The translations under genes and the position numbers were made by a program. A stretch of DNA of 64,000 nucleotides, taken from NCBI RefSeq assembly GCF_964026495.1, contig NZ_OZ032148.1, positions 186,001 through 250,000 of the forward strand, read 5' to 3'. This document shows, piece by piece, positions 47,861 through 56,187 of the stretch (within the stretch, counting starts at the first letter, position 1; each line of letters begins with the position of its first letter). The DNA comes from Arsenophonus sp964026495. GTDB lineage: Bacteria; Pseudomonadota; Gammaproteobacteria; Enterobacterales; Enterobacteriaceae. Below the pieces are notes generated by a model. The model had not been told where the DNA came from. It ran no database searches and saw only the letters and a program-made list of their open reading frames with translations.

Positions 47861-48279
47861 TGATTAATTAATATACTATTCATTATGTTGTTTTATTTAA
47901 TTTAATAAAAGATACTATTTTTATAAAAATTAAATATTATGAATAAAAATTTTATAGCATATGTCATTATTGAAATAATACAAAAAAGTTTCTTTAAGAA
48001 GACAAATATTATTTCATTAACATAGTTTTAAAAACTATATTAATGATGTTTTTGATTTTTGATTAATATTGCTTATATCTTATTTTTTGTATAATATTTT
48101 TGATGAAGGTATAAAGCAACAGATCAATAATTTTTATTTTAATATGATATTTTTATATGATTGTATATTTTTAAAGATAAAAAATATGTTTATATTAATT
48201 AATATTTAATCTTAATTGATACAATAATATTGATGTATTGTATTTTTGATTATTTATATAAATTATTTTATAAATGAAA

Positions 48280-48299
48280 AATATAGTATATACTATATT
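48280..48299. repeat. 20-bp perfect palindrome
   Basis: aatatagtat followed by its exact reverse complement atactatatt, without a spacer. It lies 12 nt before a strong ribosome-binding-site-like agaggag on the plus strand, where no lasting reading frame follows. It could be an old operator or just AT-rich chance. Confidence 0.6.
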
Positions 48300-49600
48300 A
48301 CATTTCTGTATAGAGGAGAATTTAATATATAAAAATATTGCTGAATGATATAATATTTATACTATATAAAATTTAAAAATAACATTTATGTTATTTTTGT
48401 ATATATTTATGAGGTAATCATTAATATTTCTTAAATATATATTACCTATATATAAATTTTAAAAATTATTTTCTTTTCTGTAGTTATTTTTTATAATAAT
48501 AATATATAATCTATGATTATTATTTTTTTATGATTTTTAAAATTATAAAAATTAATAATGTATTTTAAATTTTAAAATTATAAATTAATTATTATTTTAA
48601 CAATGTTTAATTTTTTAAAAATGTTTACTTTTTATTGAAAAGTATCCCAGAAAAATTGTTATTTTTTTTGGCATAAGATATTTTTTATTTTAGTAAAGAT
48701 ATTAATCTTTTCTTTTTTTGTGTAAGAATAATGATCAAAATTTAAAATTTTATTAATTTTTTTTGAAAACATGAATTTATATTCAAAGTAATTTCAAAGC
48801 AATAATGTTAAATTATATTGAATAATAATTTTGCTATATTTTTCTTATAAAAATAATTTATTATTAAAGTAATAAAGATAATATACAATATTAACATGTT
48901 ACTATTGCATAGTATTGTACGTATTTAAAAAAATATTATTATTTTTTGTAATAGTTTTTAAAAAAAAAGATTTAATTGAATATAATAATATATTTTTGAT
49001 AAATTTTTTAACAAATGGATTTAAAATAAAGTATTCTTAAAAAGAAGTATTATTTATTGAATAAATTGATGAAATGAGAAATTTTTATATTTTCTTAAAT
49101 ATTTCTAAAATATGAAAATCTAAATTTTGTCTTAAAAATAATGATCTAAATATTGATAATTATTTAATGACTATGCTTTAGTTTGTTTATTTAATTTTAG
49201 TTGTTTAAAAAATAATTTGATATTTGTGTATGTTTTAGATTTTTTAAATTACTTTTTTGATAAAAAGTAATTTAAAATTATAAAATATTATTTATATAAG
49301 AGTGAGTTAAGAAAATATTTTCTAATAATAATTTTGAGATTTTTTTTATTTTTAATATGTTATTTTTTATTTTTTTTATAAAAAATAATATTTGAGAGAT
49401 GTATAATAAAAAAGTTAATTAAATATCATTACTAAAATGATTATTTATAATATTGCAATATTTTTTTAATGATCAATATATTTATTACATTCTTTTTAAG
49501 AAATATAGAGTTTTGCATTATTGTGTATATAAATTAATATTTTAATGTATTTATATACAAATATTGTTTATGTTTTAACAATTAGAAGGTAATACTTAAA

Positions 49601-50425
49601 ATGAGAAGTTATCTTATTATAATTGTGTTATCTGCAATATTAACTTTTTTTAGTAGTTTTTTAAAAGCAGATCGATTAGAAAGTATTAAAAAATTAGGTA
49701 TCATTCGTATTGCTGTTTTTGATAGTAATCCTCCATTTGGTTTTATTGATCCTAAAACTAAAAAGATTGTTGGTTATGATGTTGATATTGCAGAAGCTAT
49801 TGCTAAAGATTTTGGTGTAAAATTATTCTTACGTTCTACCAATCCAGCTAATAGAATAGCGTTATTAACATCTGGTAAAGTAGATTTGATTAGTGCTAAT
49901 TTCACTATTACAAATGAACGTGCTAAACAAGTTGATTTTTCAATTCCTGATTTTAGAAGTCAACAAAAATTTATTGCACGTAAAGGTATATTAAAAGAAA
50001 TTAATGATATTATTCCATTACGTATAGGTGCAGATAAAGGCACAGTACAAGAAATTACACTTCGTAAACTTTATCCAGAAACTAAAGTAATATCTTATGA
50101 TGATACTCCTTTTGCTTTTGCTGCTTTGCGTAATGGCAATGTTCAGGCTATTACTCAAGATGATGCTAAATTAATTGGTTTATTAGGTACTTTACCAGAA
50201 ATAATAAGAGCAGATTATGAAATATCATCTTTTAGCATTAAATGTGAATATCAAGCATTGGTAGCAGCTAAAGGTGAAAAAAAAATAATTCAAGCTGTAA
50301 ATAATACTTTATTGAAGTTAGAAAATAGTGGTCAGGCAGATATAATTTATAATCGGTGGTTTGGTTTAAATACTAAAACACCGCTACCTCGTGGTAATTT
50401 TAAATTTACAGTATTGCATGAATAA
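49601..50425 (+). CDS. Polar amino-acid ABC importer, periplasmic binding protein
   Basis: Family 3 solute-binding protein (GltI, ArtI and PEB1 relatives) that captures an amino acid in the periplasm. It has 274 residues with a signal peptide of about 23 residues ending near LKA-D. Lobe I shows GIIRIAVFDSNPPFGFID and GYDVDIAEAIAKDFGV, then NRIALLTSGKVDLISANFTIT and ERAKQVDFSIP, all typical. The C-terminus QADIIYNRWFGLNTKTPLP is closer to glutamate/aspartate binders than to ArtI. The substrate is not decided by sequence reading. It is followed 67 nt later by two permease genes. Ribosome binding site agaaggt. Confidence 0.88.
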   Translation: MRSYLIIIVLSAILTFFSSFLKADRLESIKKLGIIRIAVFDSNPPFGFIDPKTKKIVGYDVDIAEAIAKDFGVKLFLRSTNPANRIALLTSGKVDLISANFTITNERAKQVDFSIPDFRSQQKFIARKGILKEINDIIPLRIGADKGTVQEITLRKLYPETKVISYDDTPFAFAALRNGNVQAITQDDAKLIGLLGTLPEIIRADYEISSFSIKCEYQALVAAKGEKKIIQAVNNTLLKLENSGQADIIYNRWFGLNTKTPLPRGNFKFTVLHE

Positions 50426-50457
50426 ATATTTTTTTTAATAATTCAAGTAAATTCATT

Positions 50458-50486
50458 TAATAATGAACAGGTAATAATGAACAGGT
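50458..50486 (+). repeat. 14-bp tandem duplication carrying a ribosome binding site
   Basis: Period-14 repeat of taataatgaacagg between the binding protein and the first permease. The second copy places cagg seven bases before the permease ATG 50493; the first copy is an untranslated duplicate. Confidence 0.9.
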
Positions 50487-50492
50487 TGTAAA

Positions 50493-51239
50493 ATGTTTGA
50501 TTTTTTTTCTGCTAGTTTTTTAGGAATTGATTATATAAATTTAATTTTTCGGGGTTTGCTTGTTACTTTTTGGATATCATTTTTTACAATCATTATTTCA
50601 ACTGTATTGGGTTTTTTCTTGGCTTTGATTAGAGAAAGTAAGCTATTTTTTTTTCGTTATGTAATAAATATTTATATTTCATTATTTCGTAATACACCTT
50701 TGTTAATACAGATTTTTTTCTGGTATTTTGCTGCTATAAATATGTTGCCTAAATTTATGATAGAATGGTTAAATACACCGCACCAAATTTCTATTATTGG
50801 AGTACAATTGGTGTGGCCATCATTTGAATTTTTAGCAGGGATGATTGGATTAATTCTTTATTCTACTCCTTTTATTGCTGAAGAATTAAAATCTGGTATT
50901 TATGCTGTTAAAATTGAACAGACATTTGCAGCATTAGCATTAGGTTTTTCTAATTTTCAAGTAATGCGTTATGTTATTTTTCCTCAAGCATTTAAAATTG
51001 CTATACCGCTTTTTTTTAATCAGTATATGAATATTATAAAAAATTCTTCATTAACGATGGCAATAGGTGTAGCTGAACTTTCGTATGTATCTCGTCAAAT
51101 TGAGAATGAAAGTTTGCAAACATTTGCAGTTTTTGGAATTACAACAATTCTTTATCTCATTATCATTTTTATGGTAGAACTTTGTTCACAATTGTGTCAA
51201 AAGCATTTCTTAATAAAGAAATATTCATATGAATTTTGA
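50493..51239 (+). CDS. Amino-acid ABC importer permease 1
   Basis: HisM/GltJ-type membrane subunit. It has 248 residues with about five membrane segments. The N-terminal FRGLLVTFWISF and LFRNTPLLIQIFFWY are typical of polar amino-acid permeases. The cytoplasmic EAA loop that docks on the ATPase is present as EQTFAALALGFSNFQVMRYV followed by FPQAFKI. It overlaps the second permease by 11 nt, so the two are translationally coupled. The loop still looks able to meet an ATPase. Confidence 0.88.
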   Translation: MFDFFSASFLGIDYINLIFRGLLVTFWISFFTIIISTVLGFFLALIRESKLFFFRYVINIYISLFRNTPLLIQIFFWYFAAINMLPKFMIEWLNTPHQISIIGVQLVWPSFEFLAGMIGLILYSTPFIAEELKSGIYAVKIEQTFAALALGFSNFQVMRYVIFPQAFKIAIPLFFNQYMNIIKNSSLTMAIGVAELSYVSRQIENESLQTFAVFGITTILYLIIIFMVELCSQLCQKHFLIKKYSYEF

Positions 51240-51945
51240 AGTTATTGCAGATAATTGGCGTTATATTTTATTTGGAACATATCCTGATGGACCTTTAGAA
51301 GGTGCAGCATTAACTCTTTTGATAAGTTTATTGGCAGGAAGTATATCTATTATTTTAGGAATTTTTATTGGGATTTTGTTAACAATATTAAGAAGTGTAT
51401 GGGTAAATTTATTAGCAGTTTTTTTATGTTTTTTAAAGTCTATACCTGTTATTCTTTTGATATTTTGGAGTTATTTTTTATTACCTACTTTATTAGGAAC
51501 TGATATTCCTGAGTTGATAACTGTAATTGTTGTTTTAAGTTTGATTAGTGCAGCTTATTTAGCATATGTAGTAAAAGCAGGTATTGCAGCTATTAGTCAA
51601 GGGCAATGGCAAGCAGGTATGTCATTAGGATTTACAATGTTTGAAGTATTATGGAACATTATATTACCACAAGTATTACTTATGATGGTTCCATCATTTA
51701 TTAATCAGTTGATTGCTTTAATTAAAGATACTTCTTTAGCATACATTGTTGGTTTAGCAGAGTTATCATTTTTAGCAGCTCAAGTAAATAATAGAGAAAT
51801 GATTTATTCAATGGAAATTTTTTTGTTTGTTGCTTTTATTTATTTTGTAATGTGTTTTTCGCTTGAAATAATAGCAAATTACATTTTACGTAATTTTAAA
51901 AAAAATAGATTTTTCTTGGATGTATTATCTGTTCAATTAAATTAA
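51229..51945 (+). CDS. Amino-acid ABC importer permease 2
   Basis: Second membrane subunit (GltK/HisQ type). It has 238 residues with about five membrane segments. LEGAALTLLISLLAG starts the permease domain; LCFLKSIPVILLIFWSYF parallels the RNTP motif with RGTP/RNTP changed to KSIP. The EAA loop reads GQWQAGMSLGFTMFEVLWNI with LPQVLL after it. It is the last gene of the cluster. The ATPase gene that normally follows (gltL type) is absent; 566 bp of AT-rich DNA come next. Confidence 0.87.
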   Translation: MNFEVIADNWRYILFGTYPDGPLEGAALTLLISLLAGSISIILGIFIGILLTILRSVWVNLLAVFLCFLKSIPVILLIFWSYFLLPTLLGTDIPELITVIVVLSLISAAYLAYVVKAGIAAISQGQWQAGMSLGFTMFEVLWNIILPQVLLMMVPSFINQLIALIKDTSLAYIVGLAELSFLAAQVNNREMIYSMEIFLFVAFIYFVMCFSLEIIANYILRNFKKNRFFLDVLSVQLN

Positions 51946-52511
51946 TAGTTATTTTATTTTTAAATCCGATTTTTTAATTTTTTAAAAATTTTTAATGAAA
52001 TTAATAATTATCAAATTTAATCTTTTAGTATTATAGTATTTAGTAAATATATTTGTAATAAATTATTAATATGAATTGAATTATCAAAAGAATTATATAT
52101 TTAAAAAATAAAGAATAAAAAAATAATATTTCTATTATTTGAGTAGATAGTTATTAAGATTGTTAAAAAAAACTAAAAAAATTATTATGAACAATACTTT
52201 CTTATTTCTTTAATCTTATTTCTTTAATATAAATTGATACAATATTTTTTTAATTTTTAATAATATGTGATAATTGATGATAATATAAATATAACGTACA
52301 TTAAATTATTTTTTATGTTATTTAAAATAACTGAAATTAAATTTTTATATAATTTTTAGGTTTAATAATTAATAATGTTTTTTAATAAAAATCATATTTT
52401 TAAAATAAAATATATAAATAAATCTTATGTAAATATTTTGTATTTTAAATAAATATTAGTTACATGCATAAGTTCAATGTTCTTTTTATAATTTAGATAC
52501 AAGGAAAATAT
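51946..52511. other. Gene-free spacer after the permeases, no ATPase gene
   Basis: 566 bp, AT-rich. A gltL-like ATPase would need about 720 bp and Walker motifs; none can be read in any frame. The unit cttatttctttaat is tandemly duplicated at 52200-52228. The end of the stretch carries the yfbR ribosome binding site (aagga). Confidence 0.65.
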
Positions 52512-53093
52512 ATGAGTTATTTTTTTGCTTATCTTTCTCGCATGAAATTGATTAATCGATGGTCATTAATGCGTAATGTACGTACAGAAAATGTTTCAGA
52601 ACATAGTTTACAAGTTGCTTTTGTTGCTCATGCACTAGCTTGTATTAAAAATCGTAAATTTAATGGAAATATAAATGCTGAACGTATTGCAGTGTTAGCT
52701 ATGTATCATGATGCTAGTGAAGTTATTACTGGAGATTTACCAACTCCAATTAAATATCATAATACTAAAATTGCTAATGAATATAACAAAATTGAAAAAT
52801 ATGCAAAAAAAAAGCTTATTAAAATGTTACCAAAAGAATTACAAAAAGACTTTCTTGTTATTTTAGATGATGAATATTTTTCTGAAAAAGAATATACTAT
52901 TGTTAAATATGCAGATGTGCTTTGTGCGTATTTAAAATGTTTAGAAGAATTATCTGCTGGAAATAGTGAATTCAATTTAGCTAAAAAACGACTTGAAAAA
53001 ATTTTAACTGAATCTTACACTGATGAAATACAGTATTTTATGAAAAATTTTGTATCAGGATTTCAATTGTCTTTAGATGAAATCACTTCTTAA
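52512..53093 (+). CDS. yfbR: YfbR, 5'-deoxynucleotidase
   Basis: HD-domain phosphohydrolase that dephosphorylates deoxyribonucleoside 5'-monophosphates, part of dUMP/dNMP balance. It has 193 residues (E. coli 199). Metal ligands are seen as His31 in NVSEHSLQ, His66-Asp67 in AMYHDASEV and Asp135 in KYADVLCAY. SRMKLINRWSLMRNVRTENV is the conserved N-terminus. It stands alone between gene-free stretches. Functionally it pairs with Dut and ribonucleotide reductase in this window. Confidence 0.95.
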   Translation: MSYFFAYLSRMKLINRWSLMRNVRTENVSEHSLQVAFVAHALACIKNRKFNGNINAERIAVLAMYHDASEVITGDLPTPIKYHNTKIANEYNKIEKYAKKKLIKMLPKELQKDFLVILDDEYFSEKEYTIVKYADVLCAYLKCLEELSAGNSEFNLAKKRLEKILTESYTDEIQYFMKNFVSGFQLSLDEITS

Positions 53094-53658
53094 CTTATTG
53101 TAGTAGTAGAATAAAATATTTTTTTGAAGTTTTTTATCTATTTATCATAAATATGAAAGATGTTAGATATATATATTTTAATATATTGATTTCTTTGTGA
53201 CATAGTTTTTTCTGTTAATTGTGAAAAAATTATAAACAATGTATTATTATCAATAAATAATATAATTTTTTTGTATGATTATGTAATATTTAAATGCATT
53301 ATATTTTAGTAGCATTTGTTTTTTGGATTTTAATAAAAAATATTTTTTATTAAAAATATTAAATTTTATTTTTATAGTTTATCTTTAAGGATTTTCTAAT
53401 TAAAGATGCAAAGAATGCTCATTGAAATAATAATAAAAATGTAAAGTACGTTTTAAATATATATACTTAAATTTATCATAATTTTATTTTTTATTATAAA
53501 TATTTTTGTTTTTATCAACATATCCCTCAAATTTATTAAATCTTTGAATAAAAATTATATGTTGTATTCAACATAATGCAAAAAAATAAAATGTATTATA
53601 AAATATTTTTTTATAAATTTTTGATTTGAAATCAATTATCTAAATAACAAGGCATCTA
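53094..53658. other. Gene-free spacer between yfbR and yfaZ
   Basis: 565 bp of AT-rich DNA. A small hairpin, tatgttg-tatt-caacata, at 53558-53575 lies about 85 nt before yfaZ. Nothing else recognised. Confidence 0.6.
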
Positions 53659-54204
53659 GTGATAAAAAAAATATTATTAATAATAGTTGGCTATTTTTTC
53701 TTTATAGATTTTTTACATGCAATTGTTGTTGGTGCTCAAATAGGAAAAGATTTTACTGAATTTTCTGCTGGTATTGGTAATAAAGGAGTTTATTTAGAAA
53801 TAAATGGTAATTTAATGCGTAATGATAATGATAAGCAATTGATTAGTTTAGGGGGAACTTTTGGTGTTCCATTTGGACCGGTGAGTGCTTATTTTTCTGG
53901 AAAAACTTATTGTTTCTTATCACCAGAAGAACATCCTCTTACTTTTATTTTTACTACTGGTATGGGTGTTAATTTGTATTTTATGCCATTTTTTAGCATA
54001 TATGGTGAAATTTATAGTTCACCTTATTCTTTTATTTCTGATCATTATTTGTATAAAGAAGCAAATATTGGTATAAAATATGAATTAATAAAATCATTCT
54101 TCATTAGTGCTGGTTATCGTTTTATTACAATTAAAGATAATAGTAATGATATTAAACATATTATTGTAGATAATTTTTATGTTGGTGCTGTATTTAATTT
54201 TTAA
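53659..54204 (+). CDS. yfaZ: YfaZ family outer-membrane protein
   Basis: Predicted small beta-barrel of the outer membrane with unknown function. It has 181 residues (E. coli 180) with a signal peptide of about 20 residues (ends near LHA). The start is GTG 53659, with aagg 8 nt before it. Matching family stretches are GAQIGKDFTEFSAGIG, then NLMRNDNDKQ, FGVPFGPVSAYFSGK and the C-terminal EANIGIKYELIKSFFISAGY; it ends in VFNF, a terminal Phe as barrels have. In E. coli yfaZ lies in the same general neighbourhood as nrdAB. It is the only outer-membrane barrel gene in the window; BamB supports its assembly. Confidence 0.85.
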   Translation: MIKKILLIIVGYFFFIDFLHAIVVGAQIGKDFTEFSAGIGNKGVYLEINGNLMRNDNDKQLISLGGTFGVPFGPVSAYFSGKTYCFLSPEEHPLTFIFTTGMGVNLYFMPFFSIYGEIYSSPYSFISDHYLYKEANIGIKYELIKSFFISAGYRFITIKDNSNDIKHIIVDNFYVGAVFNF

Positions 54205-54760
54205 TTATAAAAGAAAGTTTAATAAATTTCAGTATTTGTATTAAATTTTTTTATTTTTTATGGTAAATAATTAAAATAGTAGTTTTAGTTATAATTTCAA
54301 TAATATATAAATATCAGAAATTTTAATGATTTTTTATCAGTTAGAGTTATAACTTTTTATTTATTTTTTATCGTAAATAAGATAATTTTTAAAATTCTTG
54401 ATAAGAATAATAAAATTAATTATTTAGATATCATCAGTCAAATAATATTTTTATTAATAATTTTTAAATGGTGGTATATTTCGCTTTTTTGATAATGTTA
54501 TTCATGTTTTTTTGTTTTATAGTTTTATGAAATAAATAATAAAATATTGATATATCAATGAAATAGTAAAAATATATAATCAAGAGAAGTATAATAAAAA
54601 TATTTTCCGTATTTTATATATAAACAAATTTTGTAATATCAAATTCATAATTATGATCATTTATTTTTTATTGATATTGTTTTTGAAAATTTTATATAGG
54701 TATTTTTTAGAGATATAACATAAAAATAATTTATTTTATAATTATGAATTGAATATTTTT
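54205..54760. other. Gene-free spacer between convergent yfaZ and yfaE
   Basis: 556 bp of AT-rich DNA separating convergent genes. No strong hairpin for termination on either strand, and no gene relic recognised. Confidence 0.6.
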
Positions 54761-55033
54761 TTATATGATAATAAAAATATCAGTTATTGGTTGACAACTA
54801 CAAGGTAGTATTTCATTATTTTTAATAAATGCAATAGGTTGATTATGGTATTTTATTTTTCCTTGTTTAAGATAAATTCGACAGATACCACAAAATCCTT
54901 TTCTACATTGAAAATCAATCTGAATGTTGTTTTTTTCAAGTGTATCAAGAATGCTAGTATGATGTTTATCGTGAAATATAATTTTTGTTTGTTTTTGTTC
55001 TTTTTTATGAAACAAAATTTTATTTTTTTTCAT
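54761..55033 (-). CDS. yfaE: YfaE, 2Fe-2S ferredoxin for ribonucleotide reductase
   Basis: Ferredoxin that helps assemble and maintain the diferric-tyrosyl cofactor of NrdB. It has 90 residues (E. coli 84), with a Lys-rich N-terminal extension. The cluster cysteines are in CRKGFCGICR and LPCSCQ, the plant-type 2Fe-2S pattern C-x4-C-x2-C...C. It starts 5 nt after nrdB on the minus strand, so nrdA-nrdB-yfaE form one operon. Confidence 0.94.
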   Translation of the reverse strand: MKKNKILFHKKEQKQTKIIFHDKHHTSILDTLEKNNIQIDFQCRKGFCGICRIYLKQGKIKYHNQPIAFIKNNEILPCSCQPITDIFIII

Positions 55034-55038
55034 AATCT

Positions 55039-56175
55039 TTATAATTCAAAATTTTGTAATTCATTAATATCTATTTGAGAATCAATTTGTCCCACTAAAT
55101 AAGAGGTTATTTCTACTTCTTGTGGTGCTACTTGTACATTATCTGAGATCAACCAGGTGTTGATCCATGGAATAGGATTAGAACGTTTCTGAAATGGTAA
55201 TTTTAGTCCAACTACTTGCATTCTAATATTGGTGATATATTCAATGTATTGACATAAGATATCTTTATTAAGGCCAATCATAGACCCACCAGAAAATAAA
55301 TAGTCTGCCCATGCTTTTTCTTGTTGTGCTGTTTGGAAAAATAATTCATAACATTCGTTTTCACATTCTTTTGCAATATCAAACATTTCAGGGTCATCTT
55401 GACCAGAACGCATAAGATTTAAAATATGTTGAGTACCAGTAAGATGTAATGCTTCATCACGGGCAATTAATTTTATAATTTTTGCATTACCTTCCATTAA
55501 TTCACGTTCAGCAAAAGCAAATGAACATGCGAAGCTTACATAAAAACGAATAGCTTCTAATGCATTTGCACTCATTAAACATAAATAAAGTTGTTTTTTT
55601 AAATCATGCAAAGAAATAAAAATTTTTTTACCATTAATAGTATGATGATTTTCACCTAACATATGATAATAACTGGTCATTTTAATTAAATTATCATAAT
55701 AGGCAGAAATATCTTTTGCCCGTTTTAAAATTTCATTATTAGATATTATATCATCAAAAATGTTTGATGGATCATTGACAATATTACGAATAATATGGGT
55801 ATATGAGCGAGAATGAATAGTTTCTGAAAATGACCATGTTTCTATCCATGTCTCTAATTCTGGAATAGAAATAAGTGGCAATAATGCAACATTAGGACTT
55901 CTTCCTTGAATAGAATCTAATAATGTTTGGTATTTTAAATTACTAATAAAAATATGTTTCTCATGTTCAGGAAGTGATTGATAATCAATTCGATCACGAG
56001 AAACATCTATTTCTTCTGGACGCCAAAAGAAGGATAATTGTTTTTCAATTAATTGTTCAAAAATTGGATATTTTTGTTGGTCATATCGTATAATATTAAC
56101 AGGTTGACCAAAAAACATGGGTTCTTTTAATTGATTATTTTTTTTTTGTGAAAATGTTGTATATTTATATTTCAC
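55039..56175 (-). CDS. nrdB: Class Ia ribonucleotide reductase, beta subunit
   Basis: Holds the diiron site and the tyrosyl radical that starts deoxynucleotide synthesis in NrdA; needs oxygen. It has 378 residues (E. coli 376). The radical tyrosine is Tyr125 in HSRSYTHIIRN (E. coli Tyr122 in mature numbering). Iron ligands are in FSETIHSRS, the FAFAERELMEGN run and RDEALHLTGTQH. The start is GTG, with agggg 8 nt before it. 12 nt separate it from nrdA. Confidence 0.97.
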   Translation of the reverse strand: MKYKYTTFSQKKNNQLKEPMFFGQPVNIIRYDQQKYPIFEQLIEKQLSFFWRPEEIDVSRDRIDYQSLPEHEKHIFISNLKYQTLLDSIQGRSPNVALLPLISIPELETWIETWSFSETIHSRSYTHIIRNIVNDPSNIFDDIISNNEILKRAKDISAYYDNLIKMTSYYHMLGENHHTINGKKIFISLHDLKKQLYLCLMSANALEAIRFYVSFACSFAFAERELMEGNAKIIKLIARDEALHLTGTQHILNLMRSGQDDPEMFDIAKECENECYELFFQTAQQEKAWADYLFSGGSMIGLNKDILCQYIEYITNIRMQVVGLKLPFQKRSNPIPWINTWLISDNVQVAPQEVEITSYLVGQIDSQIDINELQNFEL

Positions 56176-56187
56176 GTTATTCCCCTT

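Larger units (their letters stand above)
46168..49600. other. 3.4 kb gene-free region between bioH and the ABC importer
   Basis: The longest gene-free stretch of the window. Most is AT-rich with stops in every frame. Exceptions are a less AT-rich island at about 47390-47860, and a 20-bp perfect palindrome at 48280-48299 followed by a good ribosome binding site (agaggag, 48312-48318) with no lasting frame. A lone DnaA-box-like ttatccaca is at 47596-47604. The minus strand at 47389-47484 shows a 31-codon frame with unusually mixed codons, possibly the tail of a lost membrane protein. Confidence 0.6.
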
